64,000 bases of DNA, from contig CAYTPX010000003.1 of the NCBI GenBank assembly GCA_964439955.1, positions 62,001 to 126,000 of the forward strand, written 5' to 3'. The notes below the pieces were generated by a model. That model was not told the DNA's origin and made no database searches. It saw only the letters and a list, made by a program, of their open reading frames with translations. The translations under genes were made by a program, and so were the position numbers. Below are positions 50,391 through 62,300 of the stretch, one piece after another; position 1 is the first letter of the stretch, and each line of letters opens with the position of its first letter. The DNA comes from UBA1794 sp964439955 (GTDB taxonomy: Bacteria > Bacteroidota > Bacteroidia > Bacteroidales > Bacteroidaceae).

Positions 50391-50960
50391 TTACCGCTTT
50401 TGGGTTTTCTTCTCCACGGTCCAGCCGAATTTCCCTATTTTCTGCCCCATCCCGTAGTAGGAGCCGTGGAGGTAGACGAGGGGATGGCTGCTGTCCAGCT
50501 CGAATTTTCCCGTCTCGGGGTCGAGGTATTTTTCGTTGGCCCGTATGTTTACGACTTCGGAGAGGAACATGTCGTGCGAGCCGAGCGGGATGATTTCTTT
50601 CACCCGGCACTCGATGCTGAGCGGCGACTCGGCGATGCTGGGGGCTTGCACTACGGCCGAGGCGAGGGGGGTGAGGCCTGTTTCGCGGAACTTGTCGTAG
50701 TCCCTGCCTGAACGCACCCCGCACCAGTCTGTGGCATGGGCCATTTCTTCGGTCGTCAGGTTAATGACGTATTCCATGTCGCGCTTGATAAGTTCATACG
50801 AGTGCCGTTTGCGGCGTACCGAGATGTAGCACATCGCCGGGTCGGAGCAGACGGTTCCTGTCCAGGCCACGGTTATCAGGTTGTATTCTTCTGCACTTTT
50901 CCCGCAACTTACGAGTACGGCGGGCAAGGGATAAATCATGGTTCCAGGTTTCCAATTCAT
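50391..50960 (-). CDS. Flavin reductase family protein
   Basis: With the start at 50960 (MNWKPGTMIYPLPAVLVSC) it has 189 residues. The fold is the split-barrel flavin reductase type: YNLITVAWTGTVCSDPAMCY with the PLP-like 'P-A-M' loop, and HSYELIKRDMEYVINL. Members reduce FMN or act as flavin-dependent oxidases in small redox systems. The extended frame to 51176 runs through a repetitive intergenic region and is rejected. It lies ahead of glyA. Confidence 0.85.
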   Translation of the reverse strand: MNWKPGTMIYPLPAVLVSCGKSAEEYNLITVAWTGTVCSDPAMCYISVRRKRHSYELIKRDMEYVINLTTEEMAHATDWCGVRSGRDYDKFRETGLTPLASAVVQAPSIAESPLSIECRVKEIIPLGSHDMFLSEVVNIRANEKYLDPETGKFELDSSHPLVYLHGSYYGMGQKIGKFGWTVEKKTQKR

Positions 50961-50989
50961 AAGTTTGTGTGGTTTTGCTGTTGGGGTTT

Positions 50990-50997
50990 CAAAGATA
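50990..50997 (-). promoter_or_regulatory. Possible -7 element of the flavin reductase gene
   Basis: The minus strand reads TATCTTTG, 30 bases before the start codon. Confidence 0.5.
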
Positions 50998-51137
50998 AGG
51001 CAAAAGTTTGGAATCCCCGCCTTTGCGCCGGGAGAAATCGTTCCATGGGGTGTTGGGGAAAGTGGCGGGGCTTCTCCGAAAAAGCGGCGGGGGAAACGGA
51101 GGGAATGCATGGGGGAACCGGGAGAGGGGGCTTCATG

Positions 51138-51171
51138 AAAAATCCGGGCCACACGCACGTGCAACCCGGAT
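51138..51171 (-). terminator. Terminator after glnN
   Basis: ATCCGGG and CCCGGAT close a stem around a GC-rich centre; on the minus strand TTTTTC follows. A second GC-rich hairpin (about 51180-51203) lies between it and the stop. Confidence 0.7.
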
Positions 51172-51222
51172 CCCATCAGCCTCGTCCCTGACGGGGCGAG
51201 ACTTCCCCTTTTACAGCCTTTT

Positions 51223-53412
<2,190 letters not shown>

Positions 53413-53453
53413 ATTATAAATGAACTGAATAAAGGGTTTACGGGATTGTTATG

Positions 53454-54830
53454 TTAGTGGTTGTAGGCTGATTCTCCATGCTCGTAGAAGTCGAGCCCTT
53501 CTTCTTCCACTCGTTTGTCTGTACGTATGCCGATGAGTGCGTCTACTATCTTGTAGAGGACGAAAGTGATAATCGCGCTATATGCTATGCTTACGATGGT
53601 CGTAATGATTTGTATCCATAATTGATGCCAATCGCCATAGAGGGCGCCTTGTTCTCCGCCTTCCCCGGTGATGTATTGCGTGGCAAACACACCCGTCAGT
53701 ACGGAACCGATGATACCGCCTATGCCGTGTACACCGAAAGCGTCGAGCGCGTCGTCATATTTGAACTTGGGTTTGATGTAGGCCACCATGAAGTAGCAGA
53801 TGATGGGGGTGATGATCCCAATGGCAAATGCGCCTAACAAATCAACCGTGCCTGCGGCGGGCGTGATAGCTACCAAGCCGGCTACGGCACCGGTACAAGC
53901 TCCTACGGTAGTCATCTTCTTGTTTACAATCCAGTCGATAATCATCCAAACGATTGCTGCAACGGCAGTGGTCGTGTGGGTCACGAGGAATGCGTTGGCA
54001 GCCAGTCCGTCTGCGGCTAACCCGCTACCCGCGTTGAATCCGAACCAACCCAGCCACAGGAAAGCCATGCCCATGAATACGAAAGTAATGTTATGGGGAA
54101 GGATGGCATGCCCGGCTTCGTAGTCTGCGCGCTTGCCAATCATGATGGCCATCACGAGGGCAGAAATCCCGGCATTGATGTGTACGACTGTACCGCCAGC
54201 AAAGTCGATGGCGCCCATCTCTTGGAGGAAACCGCCGCCCCATACCCAGTGAGCCATAGGGAAGTAGGCAAGGATGACCCATAGCAGGATGAATACGATA
54301 TAGCCATTGAACTTGATGCGCTCAGCGAAAGCGCCTAAGATGAGAGCCGGCGTAATCAATGCGAACATGCATTGGAACATGACGAACGTGAGCTCGGGTA
54401 TATTGCCCGACGTCAGCGTGTCAAGCGTGATACCCTTTAGGAATGCTTTGTCGAACCCGCCTATGAAGAAGCCCAACGGGTTTCCGGATTCCATGAATCC
54501 AGTGCCGAACGCCCATGAATAACCAAAGGCGACCCACAATATGCTGACTGCCCCTACGATGAACATGGTCTGCATGATGACGCTCAACATATTCTTCTGC
54601 CGTACCAAGCCGCCATAGAAAAGGGCTATGCCGGGGATGCTCATGAGTAAAACAAGAATGGTGGCGGTAATCATCCATGCCGTATTGCCCGAATCGAGCA
54701 TGGGTTTCGCGATTTCGCCTGCTGCTATGGATGTATCTTGTGCATGTGCGCTGGTGGCAAATAAACATATCGCTGCCATTGCCAGAAGGTATCGGGCACT
54801 GTCGATGTATTTGGCTAATTTAGTAATCAT
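53454..54830 (-). CDS. amtB: Ammonium transporter
   Basis: The 458-residue protein has an N-terminal signal peptide (MAAICLFATSAHAQ) and about 11 membrane helices. The pore's twin histidines are in AHWVWGGGFLQEMG and FGVHGIGGIIGS, and the Amt signature segment is near GALIDFAGGTVVHINAG. It moves ammonium or ammonia across the inner membrane. Its start is 78 bases after the PII gene, the usual glnK-amtB pairing, so PII probably plugs the channel when nitrogen is plentiful. Confidence 0.95.
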   Translation of the reverse strand: MITKLAKYIDSARYLLAMAAICLFATSAHAQDTSIAAGEIAKPMLDSGNTAWMITATILVLLMSIPGIALFYGGLVRQKNMLSVIMQTMFIVGAVSILWVAFGYSWAFGTGFMESGNPLGFFIGGFDKAFLKGITLDTLTSGNIPELTFVMFQCMFALITPALILGAFAERIKFNGYIVFILLWVILAYFPMAHWVWGGGFLQEMGAIDFAGGTVVHINAGISALVMAIMIGKRADYEAGHAILPHNITFVFMGMAFLWLGWFGFNAGSGLAADGLAANAFLVTHTTTAVAAIVWMIIDWIVNKKMTTVGACTGAVAGLVAITPAAGTVDLLGAFAIGIITPIICYFMVAYIKPKFKYDDALDAFGVHGIGGIIGSVLTGVFATQYITGEGGEQGALYGDWHQLWIQIITTIVSIAYSAIITFVLYKIVDALIGIRTDKRVEEEGLDFYEHGESAYNH

Positions 54831-54908
54831 AATGCTTCTAATGTTTCTTGGTGAGTGGAAAACGTTTTTTGTTTGCCGGTTTTGTTTTTTATGGCTTTGG
54901 CGGTAGGC

Positions 54909-55265
54909 CTATTTCTCTTGCTCCGCATTATAGAGCGATATGTCGCCACGCTCCCCGGTGCGGATGCGTATGGCATCTTCGACAGGTATGACGAAAATGC
55001 GCCCGTCGCCGATTTCCCCGGTTTGTGCGCTCTTTAGGATGGCTTGTACCGTCTTTTCTACGTTTTTGTCGCGTACAATGATGGAAACGAGCGTCCGTTC
55101 GATGGAACTAGTGTCGTAGACTACTCCGCGATAGATACGCCCTTCGCGTGTTTTCCCTATCCCTCGTACATCGTAGTAGGAAAACCATTCGATGTCGGCG
55201 GCCAATAAAGCTGCTTTTACATCTTCGAACCGGCTTCTGCGGATGATGGCTTCAATCTTTTTCAT
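54909..55265 (-). CDS. glnK: PII nitrogen regulatory protein with atypical T-loop
   Basis: The 118-residue protein is of PII size and ends in the conserved GRIFVIPVEDAIRIRTGERG. Against E. coli GlnB numbering, Gln39 (which contacts Mg-ATP and 2-oxoglutarate) is Thr, the FGRQKG loop reads IGKTREG and is one residue shorter, Lys58 is Arg and Glu62 is Ser, and Lys85 and Lys90 are Glu and Arg. Tyr of YRG and the later Tyr remain. It should still bind AmtB, whose gene follows directly, but ligand sensing may differ. It lies 62 bases after the outer-membrane protein gene. Confidence 0.88.
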   Translation of the reverse strand: MKKIEAIIRRSRFEDVKAALLAADIEWFSYYDVRGIGKTREGRIYRGVVYDTSSIERTLVSIIVRDKNVEKTVQAILKSAQTGEIGDGRIFVIPVEDAIRIRTGERGDISLYNAEQEK

Positions 55266-55327
55266 GATGCTGTCCTTGTTTTAAATGATATGTAGTTTAT
55301 ACTTTTCTGGGTATTCCCGGCTTGTCC

Positions 55328-56056
55328 TCATAAGCTCAAACCGACGACGAAATGGGCTCCTTCTGTTGCAGGATTCCAGACAATCTTCCCGTACAGGGGC
55401 AGCGAATACGCATCCGTAATCTTGATAGCTTTGGAAACGCCCAGTGCTACATTGGAAACTTCGAAGCCTCTTGCGCCGTCCCTCTCGCCTTCTACGTAAT
55501 TATAAAAATCCGTTTCCCAAGGCACAGCCCCAATTTCTGCCGTCCAGTCGAGGCCGCCAAGCTTAAACGGGGCTGAAATCTGGAAATAGGAGGAATAAGC
55601 GCGGTCGCCGTCCCCGTTGACTCCGTCGTTCCCCGCAAAATTCGTGTACCAATTGATGGCTAAGAAGCCAAAATCATAGCCCACCTGTGCTTCGAATACG
55701 TGTTGTGTGTTTGTCGCACCGTAGTGGAAATAGCCTGCGCCTTGGTCAAACCAGTAATCCGTAACGGAAACGCTGAATCCCTTGAAGGCGTATCCCAATG
55801 TCAGGTCGAACTCCCGGGTGTCTTCCTTGTTGAATCCAACCGACCCCCATCCGCTTAATGAGAATCCCTTGTACGCGATGGATGCGGAAGGCTGGATGCT
55901 TGCATTTCCCAATTCTTGGCCACGCCAGATGTATTGGCTCACGATGTCAGCACCAACGCTTGCTTCCACTTTGTCTTGTGCTGCCAAAGGCATGGAGGAA
56001 AGGGCTATTGTGGACATTGCCAATAGCGCTAATCGTTGTTTGTTCTTCTTTTCCAT
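55328..56056 (-). CDS. Outer-membrane beta-barrel protein of the nitrogen block
   Basis: The 242-residue protein has a signal peptide (LLAMSTIALSSMPLAAQ) and a series of short amphipathic strands (GADIVSQYIWRGQELGNASI, FSLSGWGSVGFN) ending in Leu (FVVGLSL), typical of a porin-like barrel of the TorF kind. It begins the glnK-amtB-glnN unit, so it may let small nitrogen compounds pass the outer membrane. The substrate is not known. Confidence 0.8.
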   Translation of the reverse strand: MEKKNKQRLALLAMSTIALSSMPLAAQDKVEASVGADIVSQYIWRGQELGNASIQPSASIAYKGFSLSGWGSVGFNKEDTREFDLTLGYAFKGFSVSVTDYWFDQGAGYFHYGATNTQHVFEAQVGYDFGFLAINWYTNFAGNDGVNGDGDRAYSSYFQISAPFKLGGLDWTAEIGAVPWETDFYNYVEGERDGARGFEVSNVALGVSKAIKITDAYSLPLYGKIVWNPATEGAHFVVGLSL

Positions 56057-56171
56057 ACAATTTCTCCTTTAAGTTTATGTTACTTGTCTAATGGTAGTTT
56101 TTGTTTTTATTGTTGTGTTATTTTGGTTCTTAAATTGCCTGTTGGCGTTTCTTTTTGTATTGTTTATGCGG

Positions 56172-56179
56172 CAAAGTTA
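56172..56179 (-). promoter_or_regulatory. -7 element of the OMP-glnK-amtB-glnN unit
   Basis: The minus strand reads TAACTTTG, 115 bases before the OMP start. GTTT lies about 20 bases upstream in place of TTTG. The long leader may carry regulation, but no fold was recognised. Confidence 0.5.
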
Positions 56180-56385
56180 TGTCTTTTGTTCTTTATGGGA
56201 AACACTTTCTGGCAAAAGATATCGACAATTTTTCCTCTTGGTTTCATTTTGAAGCAGAAATGGTTTAATTTCTTTCAAAAAGGCACGTGGATTGATTTGA
56301 TTTGTTTTTAATTGTTAGTTACGTCTCCCCTGCGTTTTTTTTCTTCTCGCTTGTACGTTTTTTGTGCCCCGTAAGGGAAATAAAA

Positions 56386-56423
56386 AAGTGGCAGTTTCAT
56401 TCAAAACCGTGAAACTGCCACTT
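56386..56423 (-). terminator. Terminator of dapL
   Basis: AAGTGGCAGTTTCA pairs with TGAAACTGCCACTT (14 bp). On the minus strand TTTTTTA follows, 35 bases past the dapL stop. Confidence 0.88.
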
Positions 56424-56458
56424 CTGCCTTCTTGGGCTTGGGAAGATTCCGAGGGAGG

Positions 56459-57688
56459 TCAAGCCCATTTCCGGATACGCTGCATGGCTTCGACGCAATC
56501 GCTGTATTTTCCGAAAGCGGTCAGGCGTACATATCCTTCCCCATTAGGGCCAAAACCGATTCCCGGCGTGCTTACGATGCTGGTTTCATAGAGCAGGTGG
56601 TCGAAAAATTTCCATGAACTCATCCGTTTGGGCGCCTTTAGCCAGATGTAAGGTGCATTGATTCCCCCGTAGACTTGGAAGCCGGCTTTCTTCAGGCTTT
56701 CGCGCATGGTAGACGCGTTCCTCATATAATAGTCGATGGTTTCCTTGACTTGCTGCTGTCCCTCGGGCGTGTAGATGGCTTCTGCCCCGCGCTGGCTTAT
56801 GTAGCTTGTCCCGTTGAATTTGCTGCATTGCCGCCGGTTCCACAAGGGGTTGAGCGCGATGCGCTTGCCGTCTATGTTGGCAGCCGTCACTTCCTTGGGG
56901 ACTACGGTGTATCCGCAGCGTATGCCTGTAAATCCTGCGGTCTTCGAGAAACTGCGCAGCTCGATGGCCACTTTTTTTGCACCTTTGATTTCGTAGATGG
57001 AGTGGGGTATGTTGGGTTCGCGTATGTAGGCTTCGTACGCGGCGTCGAATATGATGAGCGTATCATTGGCAAGGGCGTAGTCCACCCATTGCTTCAATTG
57101 GTCGTGGGTTAAGGCTGTTCCGGTCGGGTTGTTGGGGAAACAGAGGTAGATGATGTCGATGCGGTGGGCGGGGATGGCGGGGATGAAGTCGTTTTCCGCC
57201 GTGCAGGGCAAGTATGTCACGTTGCTCCACGCCCCGTCGGGGGTCAGGATTCCGGAACGGCCGCAGAGGATGTTGCTGTCCACGTATACGGGATAAACCG
57301 GGTCGGTAATCCCCATGCTGTTGTCCCATCGCAGTAGTTCGCCGATGTTCCCGGTATCGCTTTTTGCCCCGTCGCTGATAAATACCTCGGCAAGGCTCAG
57401 GTTGATGTTCCGGGCTGCATAGTCGTGCTTGATGATGGCTTCCTTCAAGAAGTCGTAGCCTTGTTCCGGGCCGTAGCCATGGAAGGTGTCGGCCTTTGCC
57501 TGCTCGTCTATGGCGCGGTGCATGGCTTCGATGCAGGCTGGGGGCAGGGGTCTGGTCACGTCGCCTATGCCCAAGTTGATGAGCCGTTCTTTCGGATGGG
57601 TAATCGTGAAAGCTTTGATTCTTTTCACTATGTCGGTGAACAAATAACTCTCGGGTAGTTTCAGGAAATGTTCGTTTACTAGTGCCAT
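56459..57688 (-). CDS. dapL: LL-diaminopimelate aminotransferase
   Basis: The 409-residue PLP enzyme is the DapL type: INLGIGDVTRPLPPACIEAM, FHGYGPEQGYDFLKEAI and the PLP lysine in IELRSFSKTAGFTGIRCGY. It makes LL-diaminopimelate from tetrahydrodipicolinate using glutamate, skipping the succinyl or acetyl steps, for lysine and cell wall. Placed in the nitrogen block between gltD and the ammonium genes, it is a direct user of glutamate nitrogen. It has its own terminator, so it is transcribed separately from the OMP unit. Confidence 0.95.
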   Translation of the reverse strand: MALVNEHFLKLPESYLFTDIVKRIKAFTITHPKERLINLGIGDVTRPLPPACIEAMHRAIDEQAKADTFHGYGPEQGYDFLKEAIIKHDYAARNINLSLAEVFISDGAKSDTGNIGELLRWDNSMGITDPVYPVYVDSNILCGRSGILTPDGAWSNVTYLPCTAENDFIPAIPAHRIDIIYLCFPNNPTGTALTHDQLKQWVDYALANDTLIIFDAAYEAYIREPNIPHSIYEIKGAKKVAIELRSFSKTAGFTGIRCGYTVVPKEVTAANIDGKRIALNPLWNRRQCSKFNGTSYISQRGAEAIYTPEGQQQVKETIDYYMRNASTMRESLKKAGFQVYGGINAPYIWLKAPKRMSSWKFFDHLLYETSIVSTPGIGFGPNGEGYVRLTAFGKYSDCVEAMQRIRKWA

Positions 57689-57856
57689 AGCTGTCTTTGC
57701 GTGTTTGGGATGCCGCCCCTTTATGATAATATAACATTTTAAGGTTCTATTTATTGCCTTGTGCCTGGAGAACTTTCTGTTCGTGCGTGGTGGAGAACCC
57801 GCCGGTGGCTTTGGCTCAAACTTCCCGGTATTACCGAGCCATGTCCCCGCTTATGG

Positions 57857-57896
57857 GGAAAAACGGCAGCGGGAGGGGAACATTTCCCCTCCCGCT
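57857..57896 (-). terminator. Terminator of gltD
   Basis: AGCGGGAGGGGAA pairs with TTCCCCTCCCGCT (13 bp). On the minus strand TGCCGTTTTTCC follows, 28 bases past the gltD stop. Confidence 0.85.
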
Positions 57897-57923
57897 GATT
57901 CCCAAAAGGCATGGTGTAAATTC

Positions 57924-59267
57924 CTATTTCCCTTGCAAGTATTTGTCGATAGCCTCTGCGCTTTTCCGGCCGGAGGCTATGCAGCGCACCACGAGGCTTG
58001 CCCCGCTTGCCGCGTCGCCCGCCACGAAGGCGTTTTCCGGCAAGGCGGGCAGCGAGGTCTTGAGGAAGCCCATGGCCAATAGCACCAAGTCGGCTTCGAT
58101 GATTTCTCTCCGTCCGGTAGGCTTCATCTCGGGGCGTCCGCCTTCGGGGGCATTTGTCCATTCTACTTCTTCCACTTCCACACCGCAGACGTGCCCGCCT
58201 TTCCCGAGGAAGCGGGTTGATGAGAGGCTCCATCGGCGGGTACACCCTTCTTCGTGGCTGCTGCTCGTCTTCAGCACGATAGGCCATTGGGGCCAAGGCG
58301 TAGCCGGATTGTGTCCGACGGGTGGTTGTGGCATGATTTCGATTTGGGTCACGCTCTCTGCCCCTTGCCGGTTGCTCGTCCCGATGCAATCGCTTCCGGT
58401 GTCGCCGCCGCCGATTACCAATACGCGTTTCCCCTTTGCGTTGATGAGTTCCTCCTGCGGGAAAGTTTGTCCGGCCAGGATGCGGTTTTGTTGGGCGAGC
58501 ATTTCCATGGCGAAGTGGATTCCGCCCAATTCGCGCCCGGGTATCTGGAGGTCACGTGCTTGGGGGGTGCCGGTACAGATGCAGTAGGCATCGAACCCTT
58601 GGGGCAGGTTCGTGAGGTCGATTTCGGTTTGGGTCTTGAAAGTGATGCCCTCGGCTTCCATGATTCGGATGCGGCGGTCGATGATGGGCTTGTGCAGCTT
58701 GAAGTTGGGGATGCCGAAGCGCAGGAGTCCGCCCGTGTATTCCAGTTTTTCGAACACGGTGGTCTCGTATCCAAGGCGGTTAAGCCCGTTGGCGGCTGCC
58801 AGCCCTGCGGGGCCTGATCCGATGACGGCCACTTTCTTCCCGTTGCGCTGGTATTGTTTGGGCCGCACATACCCTTCCCTGAAGGCGGCTTCTATGATGG
58901 CCGCCTCGTTTTCGCGGATGGTGACTGGTGCGTCCATGCTCAACTGCAATACGCAGCTCTTTTCGCACAACGCGGGGCAAATGCGCCCGGTGAACTCGGG
59001 GAAATCATTCGTTTGCGTCAATATCTGGTAGGCTTCCTTCCAATTTCCCTTGAACAGCGCGTCTTGGAATTCCGGAGGGCGGTTACCCAATGGGCAGGCC
59101 CAATGGCAGAAGGGTACCCCGCAGTCCATGCAACGCGATGCTTGCAGCTTGCGTTCGCTCGTGTTCAGGGTTTGTTCTACTTCTCCGAAGTCGGCTATCC
59201 GGTCATGTACGGGGCGGTATCCGGCTTCTTGTCTGGGTATGGTTAAGAATGCTTTAGGGTTTCCCAT
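57924..59267 (-). CDS. gltD: Glutamate synthase, small subunit
   Basis: The 447-residue protein passes electrons from NADPH to the large subunit. The N-terminal Cys-rich part (CMDCGVPFC, CPLGNRPPEF, CPALCEKSC) holds iron-sulfur clusters, VAVIGSGPAGLAAANGL binds FAD, and VLVIGGGDTGSDC binds NADPH. A late VAGDAASGASLVVR segment is the second FAD site. It follows gltB by 36 bases, an operon. Confidence 0.95.
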   Translation of the reverse strand: MGNPKAFLTIPRQEAGYRPVHDRIADFGEVEQTLNTSERKLQASRCMDCGVPFCHWACPLGNRPPEFQDALFKGNWKEAYQILTQTNDFPEFTGRICPALCEKSCVLQLSMDAPVTIRENEAAIIEAAFREGYVRPKQYQRNGKKVAVIGSGPAGLAAANGLNRLGYETTVFEKLEYTGGLLRFGIPNFKLHKPIIDRRIRIMEAEGITFKTQTEIDLTNLPQGFDAYCICTGTPQARDLQIPGRELGGIHFAMEMLAQQNRILAGQTFPQEELINAKGKRVLVIGGGDTGSDCIGTSNRQGAESVTQIEIMPQPPVGHNPATPWPQWPIVLKTSSSHEEGCTRRWSLSSTRFLGKGGHVCGVEVEEVEWTNAPEGGRPEMKPTGRREIIEADLVLLAMGFLKTSLPALPENAFVAGDAASGASLVVRCIASGRKSAEAIDKYLQGK

Positions 59268-59303
59268 ATTATAATATAAGGTGTTTTGTGGTTGCGTTTG
59301 GGT

Positions 59304-62300
59304 TTAGTAATCTCGTTGTACTTCGGCTATTTTTTCCTGTAGCTTGCGCATTTGCTCTTCGGCCAGTACTCTCTTGTATTCAATCGGGGTTACTTGTATG
59401 AATTCTTCCATGTAGCGCCCCCAATCGTCAAGCATCCTGCGGGCCAGTTCCGACCCCGTATAGAGGTAATGTTGCCGTATCAGCTCGTGTAACTCCTTGC
59501 GTGCGGCGGCGTCTTCCAAGAGGGAAAGTTCCACCATGTCCATATTGCAGAAGTAGTCGAAGTTGTGGTTCTTGTCCCACACATAAGCCAAACCGCCACT
59601 CATGCCCGCGGCAAAGTTGCGCCCCGTCTCGCCCAAGACGACGACACGTCCGCCGGTCATGTACTCGCAGCAGTGGTCGCCTACGCCTTCCACCACGGCT
59701 GTCGCACCGGAGTTGCGCACGGCGAAACGTTCGCCTGCGCGCCCGTTGATGTAGACTTTTCCGCTTGTGGCGCCATAGAGTAGCGTGTTGCCCACGATGG
59801 TGTTGTTTTCGGCAGGGAACTTGCTGCGTGCAGGCGGTTGCACCGAGATGTGTCCCCCGCTCAGCCCCTTGCCGAGGTAGTCGTTTGCTTCGCCTTCCAA
59901 CTTGAAGCTGATGCCATGGGCAAGGAATGCGCCGAAGCTCTGTCCCGCCGCACCTTTGAATTTCACTTGGATGGTCTGCTCCGGGAGTCCTTTCTGCCCG
60001 TATTGTGCGGCAACGGCGCCCGAAATCATCGCTCCTACGGAACGGTCGGTATTGGCAATCCTGTACTCCAGCGAGACTTCCTTGCCGTGGGCAAGGGCAT
60101 CTTGGGCAGCTAGGAGGATCTTCGTATCCAGCACTTCTCCGATTCCTTGGTTGGGTCGTTCGATGTAGTGTAAAGCCGAGTCATTTTCCACTTTATGCAA
60201 AATGCGGCTGAAGTCGAGCAAACGGGATTTGTCGTCAGGGGAAGACGGGGTAACCTCGATGAGGTCTGTCCGGCCAACTATGTCTTCTAAGCGGGTAAAG
60301 CCCATCTCTGCCAAGTATTCGCGTACCTCTTGTGCTAAGAACCGGAAATAATTGACGAGATATTCGTAGTGGCCTCTAAAATGCGCGCGCAGCTTTGCGT
60401 CTTGGGTGGCGACGCCCACCGGGCAAGTATTGGCATGGCATTTGCGCATCATGACGCACCCAAGCACGATGAGTGCGGTAGTACCGAAGGCAAACTCGTC
60501 TGCCCCCAAAAGCGCCATGCAGATTACGTCGCGTCCGGTCTTGAGCTGTCCGTCGGTTTGTAAGCGTACTTGCCCGCGCAGATTGTTCAAGACCAACGTT
60601 TGTTGTGCCTCACTCAGGCCAAGTTCGGGTGGGATTCCGGCGTAGCGCATGGACGAAGCCGGAGAAGCGCCCGTCCCCCCTTCAGAACCGGAGATGACTA
60701 TTAAGTCGGCCTTGGCCTTTGCCACGCCGGCGGCAATAGTCCCGATGCCGCTCTCGGCCACCAATTTGACGCTAATCTGCGCTTTGGGGTTAACATTCTT
60801 CAGGTCGAAGATGAGCTGCGCCAAGTCTTCGATGGAATAAATATCGTGGTGGGGCGGGGGGGATATGAGTGAAATACCGGGGATGGAGTGGCGTGTGCGG
60901 GCAATCACCTCGTCTACTTTGAAGCCGGGTAGCTGGCCGCCTTCACCGGGCTTGGCGCCTTGGGCTACTTTGATTTGAATTTCTTCGGCATTCACCAAAT
61001 ATTCTGCGGTCACCCCGAAGCGCCCGGAAGCTACTTGCTTGGTTTTGCTGCATAGGGAGATGCCCTCGTAAGATTCATGGAAGCGTATCGAGTCTTCGCC
61101 TCCTTCGCCGGTATTGCTCCGTGTCCCCAGTTTGTTCATGGCGAGTGCCATCGCTTCGTGTGCTTCCTTGCTGATGGCGCCGAACGAAATGGCTCCGGTA
61201 ACGAAATGCTGGACGATGTTCTCCACCGGTTCTACTTCCTCCAAGGGAATAGGGTGCTTCTTAAAACGGAAGAAATCCCGCAGGAAGATCGGACTTTCCT
61301 TTCCGTCTGCTTGTGAGGTAAACTCCTTGAATTTTTTGTAGCTGCCCAGCCGGGTTGCCAGTTGGAGCTTGCTGATGGTTTCCGGGTTCCAAGCGTGTTT
61401 CTCTCCGTCTTTGCGGTACGAGTATTGTCCGATGTAGGGAAGCTGTTCGTCCATTTCGTCCAATGTATAACCCGCATGATGGAAAGCAGTGTAGGACTTG
61501 GCGATTTCTTCCAATCGTATGCCGCCAATCGAAGAGACCGGCGTGCCGAAGTATTTCTCCAGCAATTCCTCGCTCAAGCCGACGGCTTCGAAAATCTTGG
61601 CACCGCGGTAGGAACGGATCGTGCTGATACCCATTTTGCTCATCACCTTATAAAGCCCTTTGCAAAGCGCCTTGATGTAATTCCTTTCGGCCGTTTCGTA
61701 ATTGAGTTGGATACTGCCCTTTTTCACCAAATCGTCCAGTATGGCAAACGCCATGTACGGGTTGATCGCGCTGGCTCCGTAGCCCAAGAGGAGGGCGGCG
61801 TGCATGACTTCCCGTATTTCCCCGCTTTCCACGATCAAGGCAGTCTGTACCCGTTTCTGCTTGGCTATCAAGTGGTGGTGTACTGCGCTTACGGCGAGCA
61901 GGGAAGGTATGGCGGCGTGGTCCGCATCGATGGCGCGGTCGGACAAGATGATATAATTAACCCCTTTCGTGACAGCCTCTTCTGCTTCTTTGCACAGGGT
62001 GTCGAGGGCTTTTTGCAGCCCATTCTTCCCTTCGGCTACTTTGAAAAGCGTGGGCAGTTTGACCGTTTTGAATCCCTTGTAGCGTATGTTGCAAAGGATA
62101 TCCAACTGTGCGTTGGTAAGAATCGGGTGCGGCAACCGTACCATCTTGCAGTGGCTTTCGTCGGGCAACAGTATATGGTTGCCCACTGCGCCGATGTATT
62201 CGGTGAGCGACATGACCAATGCTTCCCGTATCGGGTCGATTGGCGGGTTTGTCACTTGTGCGAATTGCTGGCGGAAGTAGTTGAACAGCAGTTGCGGCCT

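Larger units (their letters stand above)
56057..56458. other. 402-base intergenic region before the outer-membrane protein gene
   Basis: This AT-rich stretch holds the -7 element of the OMP-glnK-amtB-glnN unit and the dapL terminator. I see no gene. The region upstream of the -7 box has A/T tracts and TATCTTTTG near 56213, a possible second -7 box. Confidence 0.5.

Noticed and set aside
50961..51176. Extension of the flavin reductase gene
   Set aside because: It passes through the promoter element at 50990 and repetitive intergenic sequence.
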